Below are positions 54,762 through 63,905 of a stretch of DNA of 64,000 nucleotides, in pieces. Position 1 is the stretch's first letter. Each line of letters begins with the position of its first letter. The position numbers and the translations under genes are program-made. The notes under the pieces are model-generated. The model saw only the letters and a program-made list of their open reading frames with translations, was not told the origin of the DNA and ran no database searches. This DNA comes from Lichenicoccus roseus (GTDB lineage: Bacteria; Pseudomonadota; Alphaproteobacteria; Acetobacterales; Acetobacteraceae). The stretch lies in contig NZ_VCDI01000005.1 of NCBI RefSeq assembly GCF_005844085.1, positions 248,001 through 312,000 of the forward strand, given 5' to 3'.

Positions 54762-55511
54762 TCATAGCGACGCCGCACCCTCCGGCACCAGCCCCCATCG
54801 CTCGCGGCCGGCCTGCAGGCAGGCGAGCCCGGCGGCTACCGCGGTGTCGGCGCGCAGGATGCGGCCGCCCAGCGACACCGCGGCGACGAACGGCCGCGAC
54901 CGCAGCAGGTCCAGCTCGTGCGGCGTGAAGCCGCCTTCCGGACCGATCAGCAGCGCGGCGCCCAGGGCGGTCGGACCTCCCACAGCAGCGGATCGCTCGA
55001 TGGCGGCCCAGATCGGCGCGTCCGGTGGCCAGCCACCCAGCAGGTCCGGCAGGCGCACCGGCTCCAGCAGATCGGGCACGCTCAGCCGCTCGCACTGCTC
55101 GGCGGCCTCGGTGGCAATGGCGCGCAGCCGGTCCAGGTTGACCCGGCCGGTATTGGTGCGCTCGGTCAGCACCGGCCGGATCGCGCGCACGCCCAGTTCG
55201 GTCGCCATCCGCACCACCAGGTCGGTGGCATCGCGCTTCAGCGGTGCGAACAGCAGGACCGGGCCGCCCTCGTCGCAAGATGGCCGGACCTGGTGCGACA
55301 GCAGGAAGTCGCCGCGGCCGCGCTTGTGGAGTTGGCCGATGCTGGCCTCCCATTCGCCGTCGCGCTGGTTGAACAGCCGGACCGCGTCACCCGCGCCGCG
55401 CCGCAGCACCGCACCGAGATAGTGCGCCTGGTCCTCGCGCATCGGCACCGACGCGTTCGCCTGCAGCAGCGCCGCATCGGGATGGACATGCAGCCTTGGC
55501 CGGTCCTGCAT
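54762..55511 (-). CDS. rsmE: 16S rRNA (uracil(1498)-N(3))-methyltransferase
   Basis: SPOUT-class methyltransferase of 249 residues acting on U1498 of 16S rRNA. The N-terminal PUA-like domain shows HYLGAVLRRGAGDAVRLFNQRDGEW. The SPOUT knot region is LLIGPEGGFTPHELDLLRS, with VSLGGRILRADTAVAAGL at the end, exactly the RsmE C-terminal pattern. ATG 55511 has AAAGGAG at good spacing. Divergent from ubiA, 46 bp away. Confidence 0.95.
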   Translation of the reverse strand: MQDRPRLHVHPDAALLQANASVPMREDQAHYLGAVLRRGAGDAVRLFNQRDGEWEASIGQLHKRGRGDFLLSHQVRPSCDEGGPVLLFAPLKRDATDLVVRMATELGVRAIRPVLTERTNTGRVNLDRLRAIATEAAEQCERLSVPDLLEPVRLPDLLGGWPPDAPIWAAIERSAAVGGPTALGAALLIGPEGGFTPHELDLLRSRPFVAAVSLGGRILRADTAVAAGLACLQAGRERWGLVPEGAASL

Positions 55512-55557
55512 CGGCCTGCTCCTTTCGGCGGTTGACCGGGCGGCGGGAGCCGCTTCA

Positions 55558-56517
55558 TTGGAGGCGTTGCGCTGCCAGACCGGCCGGCGCGGGGCAAGGG
55601 CGAAGCAGGGGTTGACGCATACCGACATCGTCTCCGGCGGTTGGGTCGGCCGGCTGTCGCCGAAGTGGCGCGCCTATGCGCTGCTCGCCCGCCTGGACCG
55701 GCCGATCGGCAGCTGGCTGCTGTTCCTGCCCGGGCTGTGGGGCATCCTGCTGCCGCACGGCGTGCCGCCCACTGCCCGGCTGCGCCTGATCCTGCTGTTC
55801 GCCATCGGCAGCGTGGTGATGCGCTCGGCCGGCTGCGTGGTGAACGACATGTGGGACCGCGACATCGACCGCCAGGTGGCGCGCACCGCCGGCCGGCCGC
55901 TGGCCTCCGGGGCGCTCGGCATGGGCGAGGCGGCTGCCTTCCTGTGCCTGCTGCTGCTGACCGGGCTGGTCGTGCTGCTCTGCCTGCGTCCGTTGTGCTG
56001 GGCGCTCGGCGTGGCGTCGCTGCTGCTGGTCGCGCTGTATCCGCTGGCCAAGCGGATCACCTGGTGGCCGCAGCTGATGATGGGCTTCACCTTCGGCTTC
56101 GGTGCTCCGATGGGATATGTCGCCGCGACCGGCCGTATCGATGCCGGTTTCGCACTGATCTACGCCGCCGCGATCCTGTGGGATCTCGGCTTCGACACCG
56201 TCTACGGCTTCCAGGACATGCGTGACGATGCGCTGGTGGGCGTGAAGTCGACCTCCCGCATGATGGCCGGGGTGCCACGGCGCTTCGTCGGCGCCTGCTA
56301 CGCCCTGGCGCTACTCTGCCTCGGCGCCGCCGGAACCGTCGCCCACCTGTCCTGGCCGTTCTGGCCGGCGCTGCTGCTGCCGGCGGCCCTGCTGGCCCGG
56401 CAGGTGATGCGGCTCGACAAGGATGACGCGGCGGCCTGTCTGCGCCTGTTCCGCGCCAACCGGGAGGTGGGCCTCGCCATCGGGCTGGCGCTGGCGGCCG
56501 GACACCTGCCGGGCTGA
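55558..56517 (+). CDS. ubiA: 4-hydroxybenzoate polyprenyltransferase
   Basis: Inner-membrane prenyltransferase of ubiquinone synthesis. About 319 residues with eight or nine hydrophobic segments. The two acidic motifs are intact: VVNDMWDRDIDRQVARTAGRPLASG (NDxxDxxxD) and FDTVYGFQDMRDDALVGVKST (DxxxD). No ATG precedes the core; TTG 55558 is given, and TTG 55612 (with GCAGGGG upstream) is an equally good start. Together with rsmE and gshA it forms a conserved alphaproteobacterial cluster. Confidence 0.94.
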   Translation: MEALRCQTGRRGARAKQGLTHTDIVSGGWVGRLSPKWRAYALLARLDRPIGSWLLFLPGLWGILLPHGVPPTARLRLILLFAIGSVVMRSAGCVVNDMWDRDIDRQVARTAGRPLASGALGMGEAAAFLCLLLLTGLVVLLCLRPLCWALGVASLLLVALYPLAKRITWWPQLMMGFTFGFGAPMGYVAATGRIDAGFALIYAAAILWDLGFDTVYGFQDMRDDALVGVKSTSRMMAGVPRRFVGACYALALLCLGAAGTVAHLSWPFWPALLLPAALLARQVMRLDKDDAAACLRLFRANREVGLAIGLALAAGHLPG

Positions 56518-56613
56518 ACCCACGCCGCCACCGATCCTCAACCCGCGCTCAAGCCGGTGTTTGCGGATACTCGAGCGACCTCGCAGTTGCCACCCGTTAT
56601 TCCCTCTGCATGT

Positions 56614-56635
56614 CGTTGGTTTCCGAAAGCCAACG
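56614..56635. promoter_or_regulatory. Inverted repeat upstream of the TonB receptor gene
   Basis: CGTTGGTTT (56614-56622) and AAAGCCAACG (56626-56635) pair over nine positions, with one G-T wobble, around a very short centre. It lies about 30 bp before the receptor start in the 149 bp gap after ubiA. Dyad symmetry of this size is compatible with a regulator operator for the sulfur-like operon. Confidence 0.35.
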
Positions 56636-56666
56636 CCATCGATAGTGGAATACAGGTGTTTCGAGA

Positions 56667-59057
56667 GTGCGTGCATCCGACCTTCTCATGCTGCCGTTCG
56701 TCGTCGGCTCGATCCAGGCGCTCGGGACCGGCGCATTCGCCGCGCCAGCCCCGGCAGACGATACCACCGGCGCCGGCGCCCTCTCGGAGCAGGTCATCGT
56801 CACCGGGACCCGCGACTGGCAACGCACCGCACGCGACAGCAACAGCCCGATCGACATAATCTCCGGCGAGACGCTGCGGCAGACCGGCGCTCTGAACCTG
56901 TCGGACGCGCTGACCCGGACCGATCCATCGGTCAACAGCAGCATCCTGGGCGGCTCCGGACTCGTCTCCGGGATCAGGATGCGCGGGCTGAGCCCGAATG
57001 AGGTGCTGGTCCTGATCGACGGCAAGCGCCGCCACACCAGCGGCGTGATCGCGACCTACAACGGGCCGGAACACGGCTCTACGCCGGTCGACCTGGACCT
57101 CATCCCGGTCTCGGCGATCGATCATGTCGAGGTGCTGCGCGACGGTGCCGCCGCGATGTACGGCTCCGATGCGATCGCCGGCGTCATCAACGTCATCCTG
57201 AAGAAGAACCCGCAGGGCATGACGCTGAGTGCGCAGACCGGAGCGGCGCCGTTCAACTCCCTTTACAACCAGCAGGGCTGGGGCGCGCAGATCAATGCCG
57301 ATGGCGGCTGGTCGCTGGGTGACGACGGATACCTGCATGTAAGCGGCCAGGTCTATCACGCCGACCACTATGCCACCGGCGGCGTCGACTACCGGTCCGG
57401 GCTGCAGGACGACGAGAATTTCGGCCTGCCGGAGCAGACCCGGGAAACCCTGGCGATCAACGCCGGCAAAACCATCGTGCCGGGGATCGATGCCTATGGG
57501 CTCATCACCTACGGGCACCGCCATATCCAGCTCTACGAGACCAACCGGCTGCCGAACATCCTGCCGGAGATCTATCCGTACGGCTTCGAGCCTTCCCAGG
57601 TGAACGAGGAGAACGACTATTCGGCGACGCTCGGGTTGAAGGGCGAGAACCTGTTCGGCCTGCACTGGGACCTGAGCACGACCTACGGCGCCGACGAGAG
57701 CCGCCTCTCGACGATCAACACCGCGAACCTGAGCTACTACGCCGCCTACGGCTACACACCGACGACCGTGTTCGCGGAGGCCTACCGCAATGCCCAGTGG
57801 ACCAACAATCTCGACCTTTCCAGGCAGGTCAGCGTGCTTGGCAAACCCGTGCAGGTCTCGTTCGGCGCCGAGCACCGGCTGGAGACCTACGACATCACAT
57901 CCGGCAGCCCGGCTTCCTACCTGCTCGGCGGCGTCCAGGCCGCGCCAGGCCTGACGCCGCAATCCGCCGGGTCCTGGAGCCGGGACGTGTGGGCCGGCTA
58001 TATCGACACCGACATCCATCCCACCCGCCGCTGGGACGTCGATCTCGCAGGCCGCTTCGAGCACTACACCGACTTCGGAAATACCGAGACCGGCAAGCTC
58101 TCGACCCGCTACGAGATCTCGCCACGGCTCGCCCTGCGCGGCACGATCAGCAACGGGTTCCGCGCGCCGACCCTGGCCGAGGAGAACTTCAGCAGCCTCA
58201 GCGTCACACCGACCGGAGCCAGCGGCAGCCTCGCCGTCAGCTCCCCGGCGGCGCGATCGCTCGGTGCGCTGCCACTCAAGCCGGAGCGCTCGACCAGCGT
58301 CAGCGGCGGCATCGTCATGGAGCCGATACGCCGCGTCCATGTCACCGTGGACGCCTACCAGATCAACATCCGGGATCGCATCGTCGGCGGTGGAAACTAT
58401 GTCGGCGCCGTCGCGGAGGACGCCATCGGCCTGACCGGGATCGCGTTGCCGCCCAACCTGGTGCCCAACGACGTCTCCGCGAACTATTTTTCCAACGGCG
58501 CCAGTACGCGCACCCAGGGGCTGGACATCGCCGCCGACACCAGGAGCCATCTCGGCCATTACGGCAGCATCGACTGGTCCGCCGGCATCGACCTCAACCG
58601 TACGACGCTGCACCACCTTGCATCGGATGCGAACGGCAATCCGCTGCTCAACGCGCAGGGCATCTCGTACCTGACCTCGTCGGTACCGCGCAGCAAGATC
58701 ATTCTTGACGCGCACTGGATCCTTGGCCGGTGGGACGTCAATCTGCGGCAGACCCGCTACGGCGAGTCGACCGGGCTCGAGACCTACCAGATCGCGGCAC
58801 CGGCTGCGCTGCGCTACTCGAACGTCGCGTTCCTCGAATTCAAGAACACGCCGCGGTGGCTGACCGACCTCGAGGTCGGCTACCGGATCACGCCGAGGAT
58901 CCGGCTTTCGCTCGGCGGCAACAACATCTTCGATATCCGCCCGCGCGAGCTCCCGGAGATTGCCCGCTACCAGGGAAACTCGCTCTACGACATCGCTGTC
59001 TCCGGCATCCCGATCTATGGCGGATACTATTACGGTCGAGCGGCGGTCACGTTCTGA
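56667..59057 (+). CDS. TonB-dependent receptor
   Basis: Outer-membrane transporter of 796 residues. A signal peptide (LMLPFVVGSIQALGTGAFA) is followed by a TonB box-like EQVIVTGTR and a plug: NSPIDIISGETLRQTG, IRMRGLSPNEVLVLIDGKRRH, DHVEVLRDGAAAMYGSDAIAGVINVIL. The barrel ends with aromatic YGRAAVTF. GTG 56667 is used; ATG 56688 is an alternative. An SsuA-like binding protein gene follows 18 bp later and a flavin monooxygenase gene after that, so the substrate is likely a sulfonate or other organosulfur compound (inference). Confidence 0.92.
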   Translation: MRASDLLMLPFVVGSIQALGTGAFAAPAPADDTTGAGALSEQVIVTGTRDWQRTARDSNSPIDIISGETLRQTGALNLSDALTRTDPSVNSSILGGSGLVSGIRMRGLSPNEVLVLIDGKRRHTSGVIATYNGPEHGSTPVDLDLIPVSAIDHVEVLRDGAAAMYGSDAIAGVINVILKKNPQGMTLSAQTGAAPFNSLYNQQGWGAQINADGGWSLGDDGYLHVSGQVYHADHYATGGVDYRSGLQDDENFGLPEQTRETLAINAGKTIVPGIDAYGLITYGHRHIQLYETNRLPNILPEIYPYGFEPSQVNEENDYSATLGLKGENLFGLHWDLSTTYGADESRLSTINTANLSYYAAYGYTPTTVFAEAYRNAQWTNNLDLSRQVSVLGKPVQVSFGAEHRLETYDITSGSPASYLLGGVQAAPGLTPQSAGSWSRDVWAGYIDTDIHPTRRWDVDLAGRFEHYTDFGNTETGKLSTRYEISPRLALRGTISNGFRAPTLAEENFSSLSVTPTGASGSLAVSSPAARSLGALPLKPERSTSVSGGIVMEPIRRVHVTVDAYQINIRDRIVGGGNYVGAVAEDAIGLTGIALPPNLVPNDVSANYFSNGASTRTQGLDIAADTRSHLGHYGSIDWSAGIDLNRTTLHHLASDANGNPLLNAQGISYLTSSVPRSKIILDAHWILGRWDVNLRQTRYGESTGLETYQIAAPAALRYSNVAFLEFKNTPRWLTDLEVGYRITPRIRLSLGGNNIFDIRPRELPEIARYQGNSLYDIAVSGIPIYGGYYYGRAAVTF

Positions 59058-59075
59058 ATACGCAAGGAGCCGTCG

Positions 59076-60026
59076 ATGACACTCTCGATCACACGTCGCC
59101 GCACGATCGTTGCGATGGCCGGTGCGCTGGCGCCCATCGCCTGCCGCAGCAGTGCCGCGGCGGCGTCGCCGGTCAGGCTCAGCTACCAGGAGAGCTCGGT
59201 ACTGCTGCAGGTCCTGCGCAACCGCGCCATCCTGGAGCCGCGACTGCAGGCGCTCGGCTTCACGCCGGTCTGGAGCCAGCTCGGTCACTCGCTGGCGGAA
59301 CTCGGCCAGGTCGACTTCCAGGGTGACGTCGCGGAAGCCGTTCCGGTGATGATCCACCAGAAGCTGCCGAACCTCATCCTCTACGCAGCCGAGGGACCAA
59401 GCCCGCGTGCCGCCGGCATCGTCGTCCGCAACGACGGCGGCATCAACGGCGTGCCGATGCTCAACCGCAAGCGGGTCGGTGTCGCCAAGGGCGGCAGTTC
59501 CTTCGACCTGCTGCTGCGCAGCCTGCACAACAACGGAATGTCGCTGGCGGACATCGAGGCGACCTACCTGCCGGAGGCCGCATCCAGTGCCGCGTTCAGC
59601 AGCGGCCACCTCGATGCATGGGCAACCTACGATCCATTCCTGTCGTCCGCGGAGACCGATCCGCGCGCCCGGCTGCTGACGGATGGTGGCAGCCAGGGCC
59701 TGCGCTACGATCGCTACTACATGGTCGATGCAGGTTTCGCCCGTGCGCATCCGCAGGTGGTCAAGGCGATGTTCGACGCCCTGGTCGAAGGCGCCGCCTG
59801 GATCCGCACCCACCCCGACCAGGCGACGACGCTGCTCTCCGGCCTGTGGCAGAACATGCCGCTCGAGGCGGTCCGGCGGATCGACAGCCACCGGAACTAC
59901 TCCGTGCGCGCCATCGACAACACCGACATCCCGACCCTGCAGCAGATCGCCGGCCGCTACCGCGCCGCCGGTGTCCTGCCGATGGATCCCGATGTTGCCT
60001 CGATCGGCATCTGGAAGGCGGCCTGA
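59076..60026 (+). CDS. ABC transporter substrate-binding protein (SsuA/aliphatic sulfonate type)
   Basis: Periplasmic binding protein of 316 residues in the SsuA/TauA-like group. The N-terminus has a twin-arginine-like signal (ITRRRTIVAMAGALAPIACRSS). The fold shows VRLSYQESSVLLQVLRNRAILEPRLQALGFTPVW, VNRKRVGVAKGGSSFDLLLRSL-type segment (here NRKRVGVAKGGSSFDLLL) and LDAWATYDPFLSSAE, typical of the family. AAGGAG precedes ATG 59076. No permease or ATPase gene is in this run. Three bases separate it from the monooxygenase gene. Confidence 0.9.
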   Translation: MTLSITRRRTIVAMAGALAPIACRSSAAAASPVRLSYQESSVLLQVLRNRAILEPRLQALGFTPVWSQLGHSLAELGQVDFQGDVAEAVPVMIHQKLPNLILYAAEGPSPRAAGIVVRNDGGINGVPMLNRKRVGVAKGGSSFDLLLRSLHNNGMSLADIEATYLPEAASSAAFSSGHLDAWATYDPFLSSAETDPRARLLTDGGSQGLRYDRYYMVDAGFARAHPQVVKAMFDALVEGAAWIRTHPDQATTLLSGLWQNMPLEAVRRIDSHRNYSVRAIDNTDIPTLQQIAGRYRAAGVLPMDPDVASIGIWKAA

Positions 60027-60028
60027 GA

Positions 60029-61357
60029 ATGAGCAAGCGGCAACTGAAGCTGGGGCTGGTGCCGACCGGGGTAGGCGGCCCCGGAACGCATCTCCGGTGG
60101 CTCGATCCCGAGATCCCCACCAATGCCAGCGTCGATGTCGACTGGTATATCGACATCGTGCGGCAGGCCGAGGCCGCGAAGTTCGACCTGGTGTTCATCG
60201 TCGACAGCCAGTTCATCACGCCGGACTCGCCACCGCATTATCTCAACCGGCTCGAACCGCTCACCCTGCTGTCGGCCCTGGCGGTGGCCACGAAGCGTAT
60301 CGGCCTCGTCGGCACGCTCACGACGTCCTACAACGCGCCGTACAACCTGGCCCGGCGCCTTGCCTCGCTCGACCTGATCAGCCGCGGACGGGCGGGCTGG
60401 AACGTCGTTACCAGCGGCGATGCCGGGACCGCCGGCAACTACAGCAGGAAGGAGCATTTCAGCTACGACGACCGCTATGCGCGGGCGCTCGAGGCGGTCG
60501 GCGTGGTGCGCGGCCTGTGGTCCTCCTACGAGGAGGACGCCTTCGTCGCCGATCGCGAGACCGGCATGTTCCTGGACAAGACCAGGCTGCACCGGCTCGA
60601 TCACCAGGGCGATTTCTTCTCGGTCGTCGGGCCGCTGAACATCCAGCGCTCGCCACAGGGAGAACCCGTCATCTTCCAGGCCGGCGATTCGGAGCAGGGC
60701 CGCGATCTCGGTGCGACCATCGCGGACGCGATCTTCACGCATGCGCCGACTATGGAGCAGGGGCAGGCGTTCTACTCCGACATCAAGGAGCGGGCGCGGC
60801 AGCGCGGGCGCGACCCCGACCGGATCCTGGTTCTTCCGGGGGTCAGCATCTTCGTCGGCGATACCGACGAGCAGGCACGGGAGATCGAGCGCGACTACAA
60901 CCTGCGCGACCAGGGCTTCGACCAGGCGCTGGCGGAGTTCGGGCGTTCGTTCGGCTGGCATGATTTCCGGCAATACGACCTCGACGCCGCATTCCCGCAG
61001 GAGGCGCTCGAGTTCGCCCGAAGCAGCTTCTACACCAACGCGAAGAAGATCGCGGACCGGGCGCGGGAGCACGAGCTGACCTTGCGGCAGACCGTCGAAG
61101 TGGTCAGCAGGCCGCAACCGGGTCCGTTCTGCGGATCGCCGGCGACGGTCGCGGCGGAGATCATCCGGTGGTTCGAGGGACGGGCGCTGGACGGTCTGAA
61201 CGTGCATCTGGGTCATCCGGCGCAGTTCCGGCGCTTCCTGCGCGAGGTGCTGCCGATCCTGCGGGAGGCGGGCGTCTTCAGGAGCGAGTACGAGGGCGAG
61301 ACGCTGCGCGCGAACCTGGGCCTGCCGATACCGGCGAACCCGCGTCGATCGACCTGA
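60029..61357 (+). CDS. NtaA/DmoA-type FMN-dependent monooxygenase (LLM class)
   Basis: Luciferase-like flavin monooxygenase of 442 residues, the size of NtaA/SnaA/DszA enzymes, which use FMNH2 from a separate reductase. Visible: DWYIDIVRQAEAAKFDLVFIVDSQF, TTSYNAPYNLARRLASLDLISRGRAGWNVVTSG (FMN region), FFSVVGPLNIQRSPQGEPVIFQAGDSEQGRDLGA and PFCGSPATVAAEIIRWFEG. Members oxidise organosulfur or amino-carboxylate compounds. Its position after the binding protein suggests C-S cleavage of an imported compound. No flavin reductase gene is seen here. Confidence 0.92.
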   Translation: MSKRQLKLGLVPTGVGGPGTHLRWLDPEIPTNASVDVDWYIDIVRQAEAAKFDLVFIVDSQFITPDSPPHYLNRLEPLTLLSALAVATKRIGLVGTLTTSYNAPYNLARRLASLDLISRGRAGWNVVTSGDAGTAGNYSRKEHFSYDDRYARALEAVGVVRGLWSSYEEDAFVADRETGMFLDKTRLHRLDHQGDFFSVVGPLNIQRSPQGEPVIFQAGDSEQGRDLGATIADAIFTHAPTMEQGQAFYSDIKERARQRGRDPDRILVLPGVSIFVGDTDEQAREIERDYNLRDQGFDQALAEFGRSFGWHDFRQYDLDAAFPQEALEFARSSFYTNAKKIADRAREHELTLRQTVEVVSRPQPGPFCGSPATVAAEIIRWFEGRALDGLNVHLGHPAQFRRFLREVLPILREAGVFRSEYEGETLRANLGLPIPANPRRST

Positions 61358-61421
61358 CCAGCTTGCCTCGGCGCGACGAAGACCTCTAAGAGCTTGTCGG
61401 CAGGCCGCCTGCATTCGTTCG

Positions 61422-62090
61422 ATGAAGCGGTTGCAGTACAGGCAGTCCGTGGATCGCAACGCCCGCTTCATCGCCGACCACACGATCGTCGCCACCGCGC
61501 CGCTGGTGCCGGAGATCAGGCTGCATCTCGCCACCGAGATCACGCCGATCTGGCAGGCCTCCGAGGACTGGCTGGCCGAGCATGATGTCGAACCGCCATT
61601 CTGGGCCTTCGCCTGGCCTGGCGGTCAGGCAATCGCGCGGCACGTGCTGGACAACCCCTCGCTGGTCGCCGGTCGCCGGGTGCTGGATTTCGCCGCCGGT
61701 GGCGGGATCGCGGCGATCGCCTGCCTGATGGCGGGGGCGGCCAGCGTCGAGGCGGCCGAGATCGACCGGCTGGCGGTCGCCGCGATCCTCGCCAATGCCG
61801 CGCTGAATGGGGTGGACCTCCCCGCCGCGGTGCTCGACGTAGTGGACGCACCGGTGCGCTGGGACCTGATCCTGTGCGGAGACGTCTGCTACGAGGCGCC
61901 GATGACCCGCCACATCCTGCCCTGGCTGCAGCGCTGCGCCGCCACCGCGGAAGTGCTGGTGGCCGATCCGGGACGCGCCTACCTGCCGGCTACCGGTCTG
62001 CAGGCCGTCGCCCATTTCGACGTCCCGACCTCGCTTGAACTGGAGGACCGCATCATGCGGCCGACCACTCTCTACAGGTTGCTCGCCTGA
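61422..62090 (+). CDS. Class I SAM-dependent methyltransferase (PrmA/ETFBKMT-like)
   Basis: Cytosolic methyltransferase of 222 residues. PFWAFAWPGGQAIARHVLDN precedes the SAM site GRRVLDFAAGGGIAAIACLMAGA, then VEAAEIDRLAVAAILANAALNGVD and DLILCGDVCYEAPMTRHILPWL (motif IV-like). This arrangement is that of small protein lysine methyltransferases such as ETFBKMT; the target is unknown. ATG 61422 may be followed by a GTG start at 61449. Its stop is directly adjacent to the DUF2975 stop (convergent). Confidence 0.85.
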   Translation: MKRLQYRQSVDRNARFIADHTIVATAPLVPEIRLHLATEITPIWQASEDWLAEHDVEPPFWAFAWPGGQAIARHVLDNPSLVAGRRVLDFAAGGGIAAIACLMAGAASVEAAEIDRLAVAAILANAALNGVDLPAAVLDVVDAPVRWDLILCGDVCYEAPMTRHILPWLQRCAATAEVLVADPGRAYLPATGLQAVAHFDVPTSLELEDRIMRPTTLYRLLA

Positions 62091-62705
62091 TCAGATGAAC
62101 AGGTCGGGGCGCTGCTCCATCTCGCGGCCGCAGGCGATCACCTGCGCCGCCAGCAGCATCGACAGCCCGACGATGACCGCCGCGACCTCGTCGGCGCGGA
62201 ACCAGTCGCCGCCCGGAAACAGGCCGGCGCCGTTCAGCAGCCGGTCGACCAGGAACGGTGCGGCGGCATAGGCGAGCAGCCAAAGGCCGGCGCGACTGAT
62301 CTGGCTGATGTTGTCCGGCTCGAACACGATCCCGGCGGCATAGAGCCGGAACAGGCCGCGCAGATGCCCGAGCGCCATCAGCGCCGGCATCGAAAGCAGC
62401 ACCAGTCCGGTCGCCAGCAGGTCGCGCTGCATCGGCAGCAGGGCACCGAGCGGCAGCGTGCCCGGCATCCGGCAGGCCCGCTCGCCCACGCACAGTCCGG
62501 TCGGCGACAGGCTCACCAGGTTGCCGTCATAGAGCAGGGCGGCCCCGACCAGCATGACCAGCGCAAAGCCCAGGATGGTCAGCAGCAGCGAAAGGCCGGC
62601 GGCGAGCAGGCTGGCCCGCGTGCGGACGGCGCCATGCAGGCGAGGCATCGGCGGCAGCCGCGCCGCACGAGGCTGGCGCGACGGGAATACAACGATATCG
62701 GCCAT
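62091..62705 (-). CDS. DUF2975 membrane protein
   Basis: Inner-membrane protein of 204 residues with four or more hydrophobic segments: LAAGLSLLLTILGFALVMLVGAALLY, GLVLLSMPALMALGHLRGLFRLYAAG, LWLLAYAAAPFLVDRLL and VAAVIVGLSMLLAAQVIACGREMEQ. The end matches DUF2975, whose members in other bacteria sit beside XRE regulators and are of unknown role. It is last in a convergent set after the GIN-domain and PspC genes, 63 bp from the former. No XRE gene is here. Confidence 0.82.
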   Translation of the reverse strand: MADIVVFPSRQPRAARLPPMPRLHGAVRTRASLLAAGLSLLLTILGFALVMLVGAALLYDGNLVSLSPTGLCVGERACRMPGTLPLGALLPMQRDLLATGLVLLSMPALMALGHLRGLFRLYAAGIVFEPDNISQISRAGLWLLAYAAAPFLVDRLLNGAGLFPGGDWFRADEVAAVIVGLSMLLAAQVIACGREMEQRPDLFI

Positions 62706-62768
62706 GAATGGTCACCATCGGGGTCGGGCGGTCGGGCGCGCACAAATCTGGAGACAGAATAACGCGGA

Positions 62769-63896
62769 TCAACCACCGGATGTTGAGCGTTCGAGGCGGC
62801 CCCTGACATGCGGAAGGGTGATGGTCGAATCCGCGCCGGACTGCACCGAGGCATCGCCCACCTCGGCAGTCACCGACAGGTCACCGGATCTCTGCATCGC
62901 CGCCGCGAGGTGTGCGACGTGGCCAGCCGTGATCGCGATGTCGCCCGAACCCGCGCTGCTGATATCGACGTCGCGAGCTTCGGCCTGGGCGATGGCAACG
63001 TCCCCGGAGCCGGTCGCCTGGATGTCGGCCGACCCGTCGAGATGGGCAATCGTCACGTCGCCGCTGCCGCGCATGACCAGCGACAGGCCGCCGATCCTCG
63101 CCTCGGGTCCGACACTCAGGTCGCCTTTGCCTTCCAGCTCGAGATCGGCGTGGCCGATGCTCCCGGACCTGATGCTGGTGTCGCCGCCGCCACGCTGCAC
63201 CAGGTGCAGGTTCTGCTGCAGGCGTCCCACGACGAGATCGCCACCACCGCTCCTGTCCGCCTCCAGGCCACCCGCCGCGTCGATCACCACGTCGCCACCG
63301 CCACGCTGGATCAGCCGGACAGGACCGGTGAAGGCGCCGGTGCGCAAGCTGGTGCCGCCCGTAAGCGTGACGGTCAGCGCGGTATCCGGAGCGGCCTGCA
63401 CCACCAGGTCGGCACCGCGGTGACGACAGCCACCGCCGAGTGCGACCTCGCCGCCGCCTCGTACGTCATCCCCATGCAACTCCAGTCCAGCCGCCTGCGC
63501 CGAGCCGCCATCGAGCAGCGAGACATAGATGCGTCGGCCGAGATCGGCTCCGGGCACCACGGCGATGCTGCCGGCACAGGGCAGGCTGATGGCGAGGCTG
63601 GTGCCGGTGGCGGCCAGCGCCATCCCGTCGCGGCGACCCTCGGGAAGGGCGGCGCCCTCCCTCACCCAGCTGGCCACGGCCACGGAGGCAGCCTGCCGAA
63701 GCGCTGTCTCGACATTCTCGGCCTGATCGCCGGTCAAGAACCCGGACAGGATCGAGCCGAGATGGCTCGCGTCGGGATTGGCACGCCCGGACACCAGGAC
63801 GATCGGCAGCACGACGATGCCGGTCAGCAGCCCGATCGCGCGCCGGCGGCGCATGCGAATGTCGGCGGCGCGGGTCGGATCGGTGATCGGAAACAT
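62769..63896 (-). CDS. Exported GIN-domain (DUF2807-like) repeat protein
   Basis: Putative head-domain protein of 375 residues. A membrane anchor/signal (AIGLLTGIVVLPIVLVSGRA) is followed by a helical linker and then a beta-helix-like GIN domain with about eight repeats each carrying a G-S/G-G-D element (RGGGDVVIDAAGG, SGGGDLVVG, RGGGDTSIRSG, RGSGDVTIAHLDG, TGSGDVAIAQA, AGSGDIAITAG). These proteins are exported and often sit beside PspC genes. It starts 9 bp after the PspC stop and precedes DUF2975, so the three form an operon. Confidence 0.85.
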   Translation of the reverse strand: MFPITDPTRAADIRMRRRRAIGLLTGIVVLPIVLVSGRANPDASHLGSILSGFLTGDQAENVETALRQAASVAVASWVREGAALPEGRRDGMALAATGTSLAISLPCAGSIAVVPGADLGRRIYVSLLDGGSAQAAGLELHGDDVRGGGEVALGGGCRHRGADLVVQAAPDTALTVTLTGGTSLRTGAFTGPVRLIQRGGGDVVIDAAGGLEADRSGGGDLVVGRLQQNLHLVQRGGGDTSIRSGSIGHADLELEGKGDLSVGPEARIGGLSLVMRGSGDVTIAHLDGSADIQATGSGDVAIAQAEARDVDISSAGSGDIAITAGHVAHLAAAMQRSGDLSVTAEVGDASVQSGADSTITLPHVRGRLERSTSGG

Positions 63897-63905
63897 GACC
63901 GCCGC

